From Sanguinoderma infundibulare (taxonomy: Eukaryota > Basidiomycota > Agaricomycetes > Polyporales > Polyporaceae), in the NCBI GenBank assembly GCA_032821775.1, contig JAVLRN010000008.1, forward strand, positions 2,046,001 through 2,110,000: DNA of 64,000 bases. The letters are read 5' to 3'. Shown in pieces: positions 34,639 to 45,310 of the stretch. Every line of letters begins with the position of its first letter. The stretch's first letter is position 1. The position numbers and the translations under genes are program-made. Below the pieces are notes generated by a model. That model saw only the letters and a list, made by a program, of their open reading frames with translations. It was not told where the DNA came from and did no database searches.

Positions 34639-36133
34639 TCACTGGATCACGAGCGTCACGTAGCTCTCCAACCTCGTCTTCAATTTCTCCCTGTCCAAGG
34701 CCCTCGCGCAGTAGCATGCGGTGAACACCAACTTCCTAAACGGCGCATCCACCGACGCTCGATGCTCCATCAGATCGAAGATCGCCCCCGTCGTCTCCTC
34801 GTTCAGCGTGAGGCTCCGAAACTCGGCCGTGCGGACTCGATGACCGCTCGGGGCGCGCATGGCCAAGAACATGTTCTCCAGGAGCGACGGCCAACCACGT
34901 TCGCCTACGTTCCCCCGGAAGCCAATCTCGATGGCTTCGAGCGGGAACCGCTCACAAAGCGCCGTCCACATGCGTGTTGAGATGTCCGAGTGGGAATGGC
35001 AGTGGATGGAGCACCGCGTGAGCGACGTGCCGGAGAACGCATTCAGGATGGATGTCCAAGCGTCTTCGGTGAGTGCTGTGCTGGGTACAGCAGGTGAATC
35101 GCAGAAAGCACTGAGATCTATGTGGTGGCGCCCGTCTTGATGCGCTACGAACAACCTGGCATTGTATTCTGAGACGTGGAGCCCGATGGAAACGGAGGAA
35201 GGAAGGATATTGTGGAACGCAAGTTGTCGAGGCAGGATAGCCGAGATGAGGTTACTCGCATTCTGGACATCGAAGGAGGTGGCAAAGATGGAACACGCGG
35301 AAGGAACGGTAATCCTATCCAGAACGTATGTGATGTCGCCTGGATGGTTTCCCGAAATCTGCAACTCGTCGAGTTGCGGAAGGGATATTACGTCTTCTAT
35401 GCCGGCATCCCTGGGGCCAGGAAGCAGTTTTCCAGAGCCGAGCTTGAGGGTGCGTAGGTCGGGGGAGTCTTTCATGATACGGAGAAGAATCGTGGCAGAG
35501 GGACCTTTGGAGAGGATGTCCAGGCTCAGTTTGTGCAGCGATTTTAACGAAAAGGTGTCCCATTCCACATCGACTCCATAGAGGTCCAAGGAGCGCAAGC
35601 AAGGGAAATGATCATTGGAGAGATGGAGGACGAGAGTGTTCGCAGATTCGACTACAGGTTCATCATGGCGAAGAAGAACGTACACGCCGATGTTAAACAG
35701 CCGAAGTTGCCGCAAGGTGGAAGAGTTGCGGATGAATGGGATGATGAGAGCCGGGACTGGGGGAGTCTCCATCCATAGTTCGAGGTGTCGAACGTTATGC
35801 GCATGAGGTAGAAGTTGTGTGAGCGCCGCTGGAGGCTCTTTCTCCGGACACCGAATGTCAATGGTGAGAGGCGCTTCGCGAGAACGCTCCAGGAACGCAG
35901 CAAGGAAGGTCCGCGTTTCTGAACTCCATAGGCCTTCATGCACGATGGATGCCCAGAGCGACGGAGATTCGAGCGCGATGAGGCGCCAATAGCGACACAC
36001 CCAGGTAACCCGGATCCACGACACCCGTGCCGAAAATGGGAGCTTTGCACGACCGTCCTGTACCCACGGCCAGCCGAGGAGCAACTGCAAGACTTGGAAG
36101 ATGTAGACCAACAATTCAGGATGGAGCTTGTTC
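34639..36133 (-). CDS. F-box/LRR-like protein
   Basis: A divergent Agaricomycete F-box protein, probably a substrate adaptor of an SCF ubiquitin ligase. One long exon encodes about 498 residues, beginning NKLHPELLVYIFQVLQLL and VTWVCRYWRLIALESPSLWA, the two halves of the F-box region, then a leucine-rich body (DVEWDTFSLKSLHKLSLDIL and SPDLRTLKLGSGKLLPG) and ending LESYVTLVIQ. The reading frame has no ATG at its start (GTG NK...), so a small upstream exon must supply the start codon; a TG-first acceptor near 36134 would fit a split Met codon. The parent of the relic at 33.3-34.0 kb. A donor-like GTGAGT overlaps the stop, as in the paralogue at 22.6 kb. Confidence 0.82.
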
Positions 36134-36770
36134 ACTCCGACACGGATATCCTATCGCAGGCGCAATCAGCTGGCGCTCGAATAAAGACTTCAATAACGAG
36201 CCGCTTACCGCCTCCTCCTCAGCCATATCGCTGAATACCAGCCCGGTATGCATGTCGAGCCGTGAGCCGTTGGGAATCGACAGGCCAAAGCCCGGCGAGT
36301 CTATCAACGAGCCAGCTTTTGAGTCCTGTCTGTGTCCATTGATTGATATCGTGCTCACCTTCCACCGCAACTGATAGACTTCGGCGATGAGATATGGGGG
36401 AGGTGAAAGAACGACCAGACGGCTTTCAAATTCAATCGTCCAACTTGTCGCTCTCGACGCGACAGTGAAAAGTTTGAGCACCGCCCCTGCCACGTGGACT
36501 CGGCGGGGACCCGGACTCGGCGAGCCGCGACCATATCGGATAACATCCTTGATACAAACCACCGTCACTGACCCTCGTCTTCATTGCACTCAAGTGGAAA
36601 GTTCTGATGTTGAAAGCGTTGCTTCACTGGCTCGTGGAACTACCACCACTTACGGTCCTGTCGAAGTCCGATGCGCGACCCCGGAGCCCCATGTAAGCCT
36701 TCCCTTACTATCGCCATCGTCGAGCCACTTTCTACGTGTGTCTGACTACGTTCGGAAGGATCTGCCGGTG
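36134..36770. other. region between divergent F-box genes
   Basis: Probably holds the first exon(s) of the minus-strand F-box gene and the promoter of the plus-strand one. Exons could not be fixed. Confidence 0.35.
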
Positions 36771-37238
36771 ATGGACACTCGTAATCCAGATCTCCTCGTC
36801 CCCATATTTCGAATGGTGCAAGCCGAAACTACCCCACGGTTCTGGGTATATCTTACCTGGGTATGCCAAAACTGGCGGTTCGCGGCGCTCTCGACGCCAA
36901 TCCTGTGGACTTCCATCCACGTATCCGACTGCTCAAGTGCTATTTTATGGCTCCCAGAATTCTTGAAGCGGGCCGCGAATGCGCTTCTAAACGTCACCGT
37001 GAACGTAAAGGAGAACGACGCTCATCTCGACGACGTCTTGCAGGTCCTCCTCCCACACGCTCCGACGTTTCGCGCCTTCGATTTATACGAACCCCTCGGC
37101 TACGATACTGCCTGTCATAGAATCATTCTTCATTCAAATGATAGCACTCGAAACGTGCTCCCTCTCTTCCAAAGTAGCCCTTTCGGAGGTGCTGTATATT
37201 CATGCGGCACCGATATGCGTGATGTACTCGTCCCGTGA
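36771..37238 (+). CDS. F-box protein truncated at an inverted-repeat junction
   Basis: The frame starts MDTRNPDLLVPIFRMVQ and continues YLTWVCQNWRFAALSTPILW, a typical two-part F-box region, then a short helical body. At about 37156 the sequence enters the left arm of a large inverted repeat and the frame runs on for about 27 codons of unrelated sequence to TGA at 37236. A normal relative has about 490 residues; this one has 155. It is either a truncated gene or an F-box-only protein created by the rearrangement. An upstream exon is possible. Confidence 0.6.
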   Translation: MDTRNPDLLVPIFRMVQAETTPRFWVYLTWVCQNWRFAALSTPILWTSIHVSDCSSAILWLPEFLKRAANALLNVTVNVKENDAHLDDVLQVLLPHAPTFRAFDLYEPLGYDTACHRIILHSNDSTRNVLPLFQSSPFGGAVYSCGTDMRDVLVP

Positions 37239-37289
37239 TCAGGAACTAGATGATGACCGAGTCTTCCTCCCAGACACCCTTGGTCTGTG

Positions 37290-37957
37290 CTAGATCACCG
37301 TCTCTGACTGCAACGCCAACCAATCATCCCCAAGCGTCCGCATCGTCCCATAAAACGCCTCCACGTCCATGCACTTCTGCTCCCCCGCGACCCGCTCCAT
37401 GTTGAAGTTCCGCGCGAACACGTCGCCCGGCTCCAAAGTAGCGTCTGCAGCGCAGAGCGTGAATTCGCGCTGCAGGCTAAGACAGTGCTCGACGTGATGC
37501 ACTGCGTTCTCGGGCAGGCGATTTGTGGCTAATGCGAGGCTGAAGAATTGGAGGCAATGCAGTTGGTGCGTCAGGACGACGCTGAAGAAGCGGTTGTTGG
37601 GGCCCAAGCGGACGTAACCCTTGTCTCCTGGTGTCGCTGTGTAGAACCACTCGAGCTCCGACTGGGGCTCGTCGATGCCGTAGCGGACGCTCTCCTCGAG
37701 CGACATCATTATATTCGGACGCGGGTTGATGAGGGCAAGACGTTCGGGGACATCGTCTTCTATCCAGGCTTGGTTCAATAGTCAGCTCGCCGTGGCCGTG
37801 AGGGGCATGATACCTAATACGTACTGTAGTGAGAATTGGGGGGTGGCCGGCACATGAGATATTGGCGTCGCATCTCACCCACGAACCAGTGGCTGAGCCA
37901 TATGTTGAGGATCGCAAGGGCGACGAGAGTAGTGAAAGTGAGACCGCGGGAGCGCAT
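37290..37957 (-). CDS. UstYa-like (DUF3328) oxidase, inverted-repeat left copy
   Basis: UstYa-family proteins are membrane-anchored enzymes with two HxxHC motifs that oxidise or cyclise peptides and other metabolites in fungal secondary metabolism. Two exons (37957-37825, 37768-37290) give 203 residues. Exon 1 supplies an N-terminal transmembrane anchor (TFTTLVALAILNIWLSHWF). The lumenal domain begins TWIEDDVPERL and has HQLHC (about 113-117) and HVEHC (about 137-141), the family hallmark. Relative to the other two copies it has lost the Asn-glycosylation site near the C-terminus (NFN for NFT/NYT). Otherwise about 96% identical to the right-arm copy at 42.5-43.2 kb. Substrate unknown. Confidence 0.9.
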
Positions 37958-38509
37958 GCTTGGTGGTCGAGAGACGGACACACTGTCTAGTTTATTGTCG
38001 CGGGTACTGGCACAATATGTGCGCCCCCTGACAAATATCCGAGGTGGGATGATTATGTGGTCAACGACGCCGGGCCAAGTATGACGTGCTTCGTCGGAAG
38101 GGGTACAAAGTCCCGAGGAACCCTTGTACTGGTGCTGTGTAGGACCACCGGATCCGGTTAGGTGGCTCCGATTAAACTACTCTGACAGATGGAGGCGGGG
38201 ATGGGGGCGTGTGCCGAATCAACGTGAGCGAGCGAGTTTGGACAGCCTAGCTGGCAAAACGTAGTTGCGGCCGCTGCGTCGAAGCTGAACTTGAGGCAGC
38301 ATCTCGGTGGCGTTGGTGGTACTGTGGGAAGTGAGTTTCGACTGTAATCATTGGAAACGTTCCATATATAAGTATCCACCCCTGTCGCATCATCCTTCAG
38401 AACGCGTATGTGTATGGCATAATTTCGACTTTCACCACTACCTCTCCCTTCCGTTCTCATGCAAAGAACGCTGTGAATTGATAAGTTATATTGCAAGTGC
38501 GAAGTAAGA
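37958..38509. other. spacer between UstYa and small peptide gene
   Basis: A shared upstream region of two minus-strand genes, matching 41875-42513 in the right arm. Contains the possible spliced 3' part of the small peptide gene. No independent gene. Confidence 0.4.
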
Positions 38510-38776
38510 TCAATACTTACACGATGACATTCCAACAACGGGCTCCATAACGCGGTTAAAGGAACGGGCATTTGGGGCAGATATCAGGAATTCCTGAAAT
38601 TCGAGGCTCATCGTCAATATCCGTTTCAGCGAGAATATGTTGACAGTCGTACCAAAGTTAGAATCCGGATTCCCGGAAGCCTGAGGCTGAGACACAGCCA
38701 GCCCTTGCGTCTGGGGCGTAGCTGCGAGAAGAGCAAGAGCCATAGAGAGCAATGCGAGGGCGAGTTTGTACTGCAT
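38510..38776 (-). CDS. Small secreted peptide, left-arm copy
   Basis: The frame starts MQYKLALALLSMALALLA, a strong signal peptide cleaved probably after TQG, then a short Ser/Gln/Asn-rich stretch. Compared with the right-arm copy, one base is missing in a run of A near codon 52, so the two tails differ: here the unspliced frame goes to 88 residues (shorter tail if a conserved GTAAGT donor at about 38516 is used). In the alternative frame the tail ends with a CPKC motif, like the right copy. Not recognised. It lies next to a UstYa-like gene, on the same strand. Confidence 0.55.
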   Translation of the reverse strand: MQYKLALALLSMALALLAATPQTQGLAVSQPQASGNPDSNFGTTVNIFSLKRILTMSLEFQEFLISAPNARSFNRVMEPVVGMSSCKY

Positions 38777-38984
38777 GTTGGTTTTACATTGGGGGAATGT
38801 ATGCCTCGGCTCTCTTTTATGTGCCTTCTGTTACACAGCGGATGTATTGCCCGAACGCTATTTTAAAAATGGTATGAGACGCTTGTGGTTTTGTCCGATG
38901 TCTCACCCTCTGATTATGATGATGACAACTGCGGTGGCGTCAAGATTATATGCGGTTTTCCGCCGTCTCGGGACTACCACGATA

Positions 38985-39400
38985 AGCATGAACGGATTCA
39001 GAAAAAGGCCATGAGCCAGGGGACGAAGCGGTCGCTTAAAGATCGAGAGAACCGCGCGACGAACAGCGCGACAATGACGAAGCCGACGACCCAGGACTTC
39101 CGGAAGTCCGTGATGAAGAGCTGAGATCCATCTCACTGAACCCGCGCTTGTCCTCCAGGATGAATGTGTGGTACGCGGCGACTGACAGCGAGGATAGGAA
39201 GGAACTAAGAGCGTGAACGCGAACGTGATGGGTTGAACGATGTGTGGAAAGTAGCGAAGGTCAGGATATTTTCGCGTTCGAGAGGGCGTATATGGGCACG
39301 GGATTGGTGCGGGCGCGGTATCAGGTCGAGAACGTCCAATTCTTCAACTCCACCCTCGCAGGCGGTTTCCCAGACCTGCCCTAAGCTGAGAAAGTTGTGC
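38985..39400 (-). pseudogene. STE24 relic (middle part)
   Basis: Reverse-complement reading matches the STE24 region around FVLEEKHGFN, IFKWAGDRFVPWLM and its following intron, with frameshifts and a lost segment (a 24-bp gap after the GDEAVA-type stretch, read on the plus strand). It is in the same orientation as the real STE24 gene. Too damaged to encode a protease. Confidence 0.7.
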
Positions 39401-40969
39401 ACGCGATGCGCTACCGGAGGAGTAGTCTCTAGGTCTACCATTGAGCGCAACTCTTGGTGTACGCACATCTGCTCTCCTGTGCGCGCACACGCATATAATC
39501 AACAAGATCAAGCCGTAGACGCGCAGCCAACGCAAAGACTATGGCGACGCGATGAGGAACTCCGCAAGAGGCCGCAGAGGTAGGAAATCGGTCCAAAATC
39601 TTCCCTCGATGCAGTACGAGGAGATTGGCGGGCTCCTCCAATCCACCATCTTACAAAGCCCGACGCACGGATATGACGCCCGAACTCAACTCCGTGCCGG
39701 CCGGTGAAATGAAGGCGCGGGGCCAGCCATGTAAGACTCTGTGAGCCGGTGCAGCTGAGGACAGGCTGACTATATTCGCGTCGCAACTGTGAAGCCTTTG
39801 GATTGAATCCAACGACGTCAGAAAATCAGACCGCCGCCAATAATACCGTTACCAGGACATCAAGCGCATATATCCATAGCAGCGTATATTGATACAATGT
39901 ATGGGCAAATCGCCGCATGCACGGGAACGGTGAACTGACAGTCGTCGCAACGTTCCACAGATATGCATCGTAACCGTACAGCGCAACCATTCCACACGAG
40001 CGAGATGAATAACTCGTCGTGAATCCTCGGGATGTGTCACACGAGAGCTACCACAGAGCCTCCTCCCTTTTGCGAAGGGTAGGCGATCCACGGATGCCTT
40101 CCGAGGAATGGTGACGGAAGGCGCAACGTTCCGAGAAGTTACAAGTATATGTATCTGACGTTCCAAAAAGCTCCCAATCAAGAGATGGACACACACCTAG
40201 TACTCAGGCCTATCAACAAGCCCACAATCCAACCGCTGGCCGTCCAGGACGCCACGAGGCCGAACTGGATGAAGACCGAGTGAACGGCCTGCCTGTAGAG
40301 GCCGCAGAGGAGGACCTTGCCTTGTCCTTGCCATACGTGTGGCTCTTCTTGAACACATCCTCTTTCAAGTGGGCCTTGACTCCCGGGAGTGGCTCCGTAT
40401 TGGAGTACTTCGAGCGCAACTGGGGGAGCCTAGAAAAGACAGCATTCAGCTTCAGTACTGCGGAATCTCGAGGGTGCATGCACGGCGAAGACGGGGAGAC
40501 ATCACGAAGAGAGGAAAGGCGTACAAGAGGTCGGACTCGAAGCAGAGACTCCGAGTACTCCACGAGAATATTTGCAGGGAGAACTTCCAATCAAAGGAAC
40601 ATGCCACGCGGCATTTATTGCACCAAGTGCAAGTCGAGGCCCGGGTTCAAGGAATCCACGATATATAGAAGCTCTCCAGCCATAGTAGAATCAAAGCATT
40701 CACCTTGCAATCCGAGTCGCGAGAGTGGGCGCATTGAACGAGAGACGAAACCAAGACTCGGAAGCTCAAGAGGACTGTGTTGGACGACCGGCGCAGCTCG
40801 GCCCGATCGCGGCCCCGGGCCGCACACTCCGATTGACGCGACTGATCGCACACTCGATCGTCGGGTGGACAAGATTAATGTTGCCTTCGACGGCCTCTGT
40901 GTGGGATCATGGAAGTCTGTGGATGGCCTGCGTATCTTTACTCTAGGTTGCGGGGAACCGCCTGCGAGG
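39376..40969. other. unique spacer of the inverted repeat
   Basis: The 1.6 kb between the arms has no counterpart in the other orientation. It contains an N-terminal STE24 relic and otherwise unrecognised DNA. Confidence 0.6.
40213..40680 (-). pseudogene. STE24 relic (N-terminal part)
   Basis: Minus-strand pieces match STE24 exon 2: LPQLRSKYSNTEPLPGVKAH, LKEDVFKKSHTYGKDKA, followed by a frameshifted ...GRPAVGLWAC. Scraps of exon 1 lie near 40660. Together with the 38985-39400 piece it traces a nearly full-length decayed STE24 copy on the minus strand, interrupted at the spacer. Confidence 0.75.
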
Positions 40970-41129
40970 GTGGAGTTGAAGAACTAGAGGCTGTGGACCG
41001 GATACCGCGACCTGCATATCCTCTATTGCGCGACTTCGTGCGCACAGGATGTCCACCTTGGCCCGCCAATCTCGTGCGCATATACCCTCTCGAACCGGCA
41101 GATATCGAGACCTTAGCTGCTTTCCACAG

Positions 41130-41400
41130 ATATTTTAATCCGAGTCCATCGCGTTCGCATTACCGCTCTTCGTTCGTTCCTACCCTCGCTATTAGTCGCC
41201 GCGTACCAAACATTCGTCCTCGAGGAGAAGCACGGCTTCAATAAAACGATACCACAGCTCTTCGTCACGGACTTCCGCAAGTACTGGGTGGTCGGCTTCG
41301 TCATCGCCGCGCCGTTCGTCGCGTGGTTCTCTCGATCTTTAAGTGGGCGGGCGACCGCTTCGTCCCCTGGCTCATGGCGGTTTTTATGAATCTGTTCATG
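41130..41400 (+). pseudogene. STE24 relic (middle part), inverted copy
   Basis: Plus-strand reading gives YQTFVLEEKHGFNKTIPQLF, then VVGFVIAAPFV and a degraded KWAGDRFVPWLMAV segment, the same STE24 region as at 39.0-39.2 kb but in opposite orientation. Frameshifted before and after. Non-functional. Confidence 0.75.
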
Positions 41401-41610
41401 CTTACCGTGGCAGTCCCGAGATGGCGGAAAACCGCATATAATCTTGACGCCACCGCAGCTGCCATCATCATGATCATAGGGTGCAACATCGGACAAAACC
41501 ACAAGCGTCCCATGCCATTATTAAAATAAAATTCGGGCAATACATCCGTGGCGTAACAGAAGACACATAAAAGCGAGCCGCTGCATACATTCACCCAACG
41601 TAAAACCAAC

Positions 41611-41823
41611 ATGCAGTACAAACGCGCTCTCGCATTGCTCTCTATGGCACTTGCTCTTCTCGTAGCTACGCCCCAGGCTCAAGGGCTGGCTGTGTCTCAG
41701 CCTCAGGCCTCCGGGAATTCGGATTCTGACCCTGGTCTGACTGTCAACATATTCTTGCTAAAAACTGATATTGATGACGAGCCTCGCATTTTAGGAATCT
41801 GCCCAAGATGCCAGTTCCTTTAA
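41611..41823 (+). CDS. Small secreted peptide, right-arm copy
   Basis: A 70-codon frame beginning MQYKRALALLSMALALLV with a strong signal peptide, probable cleavage after AQG, a Ser/Gln-rich linker and an acidic DIDDEPR stretch ending ICPRCQFL and TAA. The mature peptide would be about 45 residues with one CxxC pair. A conserved GTAAGT follows the stop at about 41860, which suggests that some transcripts may be spliced. It lies head-to-tail upstream of a UstYa-like gene on the same strand. No known family recognised. It could be a peptide substrate, a secreted effector or a decaying gene; the base indel between the two copies argues one of them is degraded. Confidence 0.6.
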   Translation: MQYKRALALLSMALALLVATPQAQGLAVSQPQASGNSDSDPGLTVNIFLLKTDIDDEPRILGICPRCQFL

Positions 41824-42513
41824 CCGCATCATGGAGCCAGTTTTTGGAATGTCATTATGTAAGTATTGATCCTACTTCGCACTTCTAATATACTGACTCG
41901 TCAAATCGCGGGGTTCTTTGTAGAGAAACGGAAGGAAGAGGTAGTGGTTCAAGTCGAAAGTATGCCATACACAGCACCAAGCGTTCCGAAGGATGCCGTG
42001 ACTGGGGTTGATACTTATATATGAAACTTTGCCAACGATCTCAGTAGAGATCCACTTCCCACAATACTGTCCATGCCTTGCGTTGCTGATCTGCGTCATC
42101 TGCGTCAATCGCTACACCAAAAGCTGTGGTGCGTCACTGCGCCATTTTTACCGTGCCCGCCACCGAGATGCTGGCTAAAGTTCAACTATGACCCAGCGAC
42201 CGCAACTACGGTTTACCAGGTAGGCTGTCCACAATGCGCTCGCGCACGTTGATTCGGCACACGCCCCTATCCCCGCCTCCATCTGTCAGAGTAGTTTAAT
42301 CGGAGCCACCTAACCAGATTCGGTGGTCCTACACAGCACCAGTACAAGGGCTGCTCGGAACTTTGCACCCCTTCCGACGAAGCACGTCACACTTGGCCCG
42401 GCGTTGTTGACCACATAATCATCCCACCTTGATTAATTGTCAGGAGACGCACACATTGTGCTGGTACCCGCGACAATAAACTGGTCAGTGTATCCGTCTC
42501 TCGACCACCAAGC

Positions 42514-43181
42514 ATGCGCTCCCGCGGTCTCACTTTCACTACTCTCGTCGCCCTTGCGATCCTCAACATATGGCTCAGCCACTGGTTCGTGGGTGAGATG
42601 CGACGCCGATATCTCATGCGCCGGCCACCCCCCAATTCTCACTACAGTACGTATTAGGTATCATGCCCCTCACGGCCACGGCCAGCTGACTATTGAACCA
42701 AGCCTGGATAGAAGACGATGTCCCCGAACGTCTTGCCCTCATCAACCCGCGTCCGAATATGATGATGTCGCTCGAGGAGAGCGTCCGCTACGGCATCGAC
42801 GAGCCCCAGTCGGAGCTCGAGTGGTTCTACACAGCGACACCAGGAGACAAGGGTTACGTCCGCCTGGGCCCCAACCACCGCTTCTTTAGCGTCGTCCTGA
42901 CGCACCAACTTCATTGCCTCCAATTCTTCAGCCTCGCATTAGCCACAAATCGCCTGCCCGAGAACGCAGTGCACCACGTCGAGCACTGCCTTAGCCTGCA
43001 GCGCGAGTTCACGCTCTGCGCTGCAGATGCTACTTTGGAGCCGGGGGACCCGTTCGCGCGGAACTTCACCATGGAGCGGGTCGCGGGGGAGCAGAAGTGC
43101 ATGGACGTGGAGGCGTTTTATGGGACGATGCGGACGCTTGGGGATGATTGGTTGGCATTGCAGTCAGAGACGGTGATCTAA
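42514..43181 (+). CDS. UstYa-like (DUF3328) oxidase, inverted-repeat right copy
   Basis: Two exons (42514-42646, 42703-43181) encode 203 residues with the same architecture as the left copy: N-terminal anchor helix, TWIEDDVPER, HQLHC and HVEHC motifs, and a Cys in EQKCMDVEA. It keeps the glycosylation sequon NFT. Family knowledge: HxxHC motifs likely bind a metal and catalyse oxidative C-O/C-C/N-O bond formation in RiPP and other fungal pathways. Downstream, on the opposite strand, lies a broken seven-TM gene; the third UstYa copy has an intact one in the same position, so this pair was duplicated as a unit. Confidence 0.92.
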
Positions 43182-43327
43182 CACAGACCAAGGGTGTCTG
43201 GGAGGAAGACTCGGTCATCATCTAGTTCCTGATCACGGGACGAGTACATCACGCATATCGGTGCCGCATGAATACAACAGTACCTCCGAAAGGGCTACTT
43301 TGGAAGAGATGGAGCACTATACTCGAC

Positions 43328-44175
43328 CTATGCCTTCGTCTCGATAGGGCTGCCAAGCAAGGCATTGCGCCACTTCTTCATCGCCTCCTCGGTCCACCCG
43401 CGACTAATGAGCGTACGAAGGAGTATCATTTGGGGTGAAACACACTGCACTGCAGGATATGACCATCAGTTCTACTTCTAGAGACGAGCTACTCCAACAT
43501 ACCGTAAACAACGTAGACAGAAAGGATCAGGATCGACACCGGACTGTTCGCACTGACGTCGCCACGTAGAGAATGCCGAATAGCGTGTACTAAGTGGGAT
43601 TGCGCAGTCTCGTAGGTACAAGCCCAATATGAACATGCTTAGTCATCACCCAGTTTATATACCTCGTTTCGCATGTACTTTGCTCTTTATGCGTTTGCAG
43701 AGCTCAGCCAAACGCAATATACTGTGTTCGTTCTCAGTGGCTCCCCGCGAACTTCAACAGGCTCAATAATAATTGCGACCGCGCCCGTGTACGTCTTGGA
43801 CACCTCACGACTGAATGTGATCTCCATCTGATGGGACCCAGAGGATGCAGCCGATGATGAGGGTTGACAGCAGGACATTCATCCCGATGCCCACGATGGA
43901 GTAGGCCAAGGTGACGTGTGTCGCGGTGCCGACGAAGAAGTCTGCGTTGGGCCTGCCAGAGAAGTCGCAGATGATTATCCTGAGTGCTACGAACGCGGGT
44001 GTGCTGGGTAAGAGATTATCATGAAGTCGCGTACCCGCAGCACCAACGTCAAGGATGACTGGGACGATGACGAAACAACCCAGACGACCTAAGCACGAGG
44101 GCGAGATATGTAGTCTCTTAGCTATCGCGCTGAAATAGATGTCACATGGGGACTTTGCGCACCAAGAATGCATCG
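43328..44175 (-). pseudogene. seven-TM fungal membrane protein, broken copy
   Basis: Aligns with the intact gene at 46.6-47.8 kb. Preserved pieces are SGRPNADFFVGTATHVTLAY, MNVLLSTLIIG, EVSKTYTGAVAIIIE and the last exon CVSPQMILLRTLISRGWTEE ending TAG at 43328. Frames shift between pieces (for example after CILWV and inside the fourth exon), and exon 1 and most of exon 2 are missing, replaced by an STE24 scrap. Non-functional. Confidence 0.8.
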
Positions 44176-44224
44176 CTCGTCCAGTTCATGACCTTCAAGG
44201 CGGCACTGCCGAACTTCTGGTATC

Positions 44225-44345
44225 ACGAGGTGTGACTGAGGGTCGGTGGGGGAAAAACTTCTAGGCAAACTTGCAGGGGTCTATCACGGCCCATACCAAT
44301 TGAGATTTGACCAAGTCCACGGCCCCCTTTAAAAAATAGATGGTG
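44225..44345 (-). pseudogene. STE24 N-terminal scrap
   Basis: Minus-strand reading resembles the first exon of STE24 (FLKGAVDLVKSQLVWA against FLNAGLDLVQSRLAWV) but is short and frameshifted. It marks another duplicated STE24 block. Confidence 0.5.
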
Positions 44346-45079
44346 GCAGAGGTATCCTAGACAGCCACGAAGAAAATGCGAGGAAGATCTAGAGTGGGCA
44401 CAACGGAGATGAGCCCAGCGTGAGCCGCCCAAAGCTGTGCTAGTGGTGGACGGCCTTCGGCCCGACGGCGGTCCACCCCTTCCCTCCAGATCTCGCCCTT
44501 GGGCCCTTGGGCGTCATGACAAGTTCAACCTTGAAAGCCACCAGGTCGTTCTCTTACATTCCCGAGTCGTATTTCATCCCCAGAGGCTAGCAGTTACGGT
44601 GCCACGAAGGCAAGTACTAAACTGATCATGATATCACTGATTGGCGTCGACGGGTGACGTAAAAGGCTTTTTTATGATCAGGCTTCGACGGCCGGTGTGG
44701 GCGACGCTGTCGCAGCATACATAGGTCGAGGAGTTCATCCTACCTTGGAAGCCTGCGGATGACGAGCGTATCTTTACTCTAGCGTCGAAGTCTATGGTTC
44801 GCCAGACTCACAAGCTAGCTTCCCAGATTCCGACATGCTTCCAGCGAAGGCGATCGAACATGTGTTTAACCACGACTTTGCACTACTCAGGAGCGGGAAC
44901 AGGATGTATCCTCGGCGTTCACGAGCGTGACGGTCCTGTTCACAGATCCCCACACTCAAAGCTACCTGAGGAGATCGAGGCAGTCCCGGGTATGTGTCCG
45001 CTCCCGTTTTTCCCTTCCGGTTTACTGAGGAGATTAACAGCATACGGGCAGCTGGGATGCTGAGTGCTACAGCCTACGC
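44346..45079. other. intergenic
   Basis: A motif reading CGTATCTTTACTCTAG occurs here near 44769 and again near 40931, showing shared flank of the STE24-derived blocks. No gene. Confidence 0.35.
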
Positions 45080-45310
45080 GCACCTGACGAAGCCGCTTCT
45101 AGTTTGCGTCATAAACTATCCTGGCCTCCAGACGTTTTTGACCACGTCGTCGGCGGCCCTCTTACGCGCTTTCGTGTTTCCTCCTGCCGTCGCCGAGGAT
45201 CGCGATGAGCCCGATGAGCGGCAAGTTCGAACACGAGAAGATGGCGGATGGGGATGACCGGTTCGCTCATTGAGCTGCGCGTGGAGAATCTGCCATTGTA
45301 CTGCCGCAAA
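45080..45310 (+). pseudogene. STE24 C-terminal scrap
   Basis: Plus-strand pieces match STE24 after the HELGH region: LLRAFVFPPAVAE against LLRAFDFSPAIAA, and HEKMADGDDR with LIELRVENLPL against DEKMADMGDR and LIGLHVENLST. Large parts are missing between. Orientation is opposite to the scrap at 44.2-44.3 kb. Confidence 0.6.

Larger units (their letters stand above)
37156..39375. repeat. left arm of a large inverted repeat
   Basis: The 2.2 kb from about 37156 to 39375 recur in reverse complement at about 40970-43310. Both arms carry, from outside in, a UstYa-like gene, a spacer, a small secreted peptide gene and a decayed piece of STE24. Coding parts are about 96% identical by eye; the inner part is more diverged. 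Ends were placed where similarity stops. Confidence 0.85.
40970..43310. repeat. right arm of the large inverted repeat
   Basis: Reverse complement of 37156-39375. The outer end near 43310 abuts the 3' end of a broken seven-TM gene, whereas the left outer end abuts a truncated F-box gene. The arm is about 120 bp longer than the left one. Confidence 0.85.
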
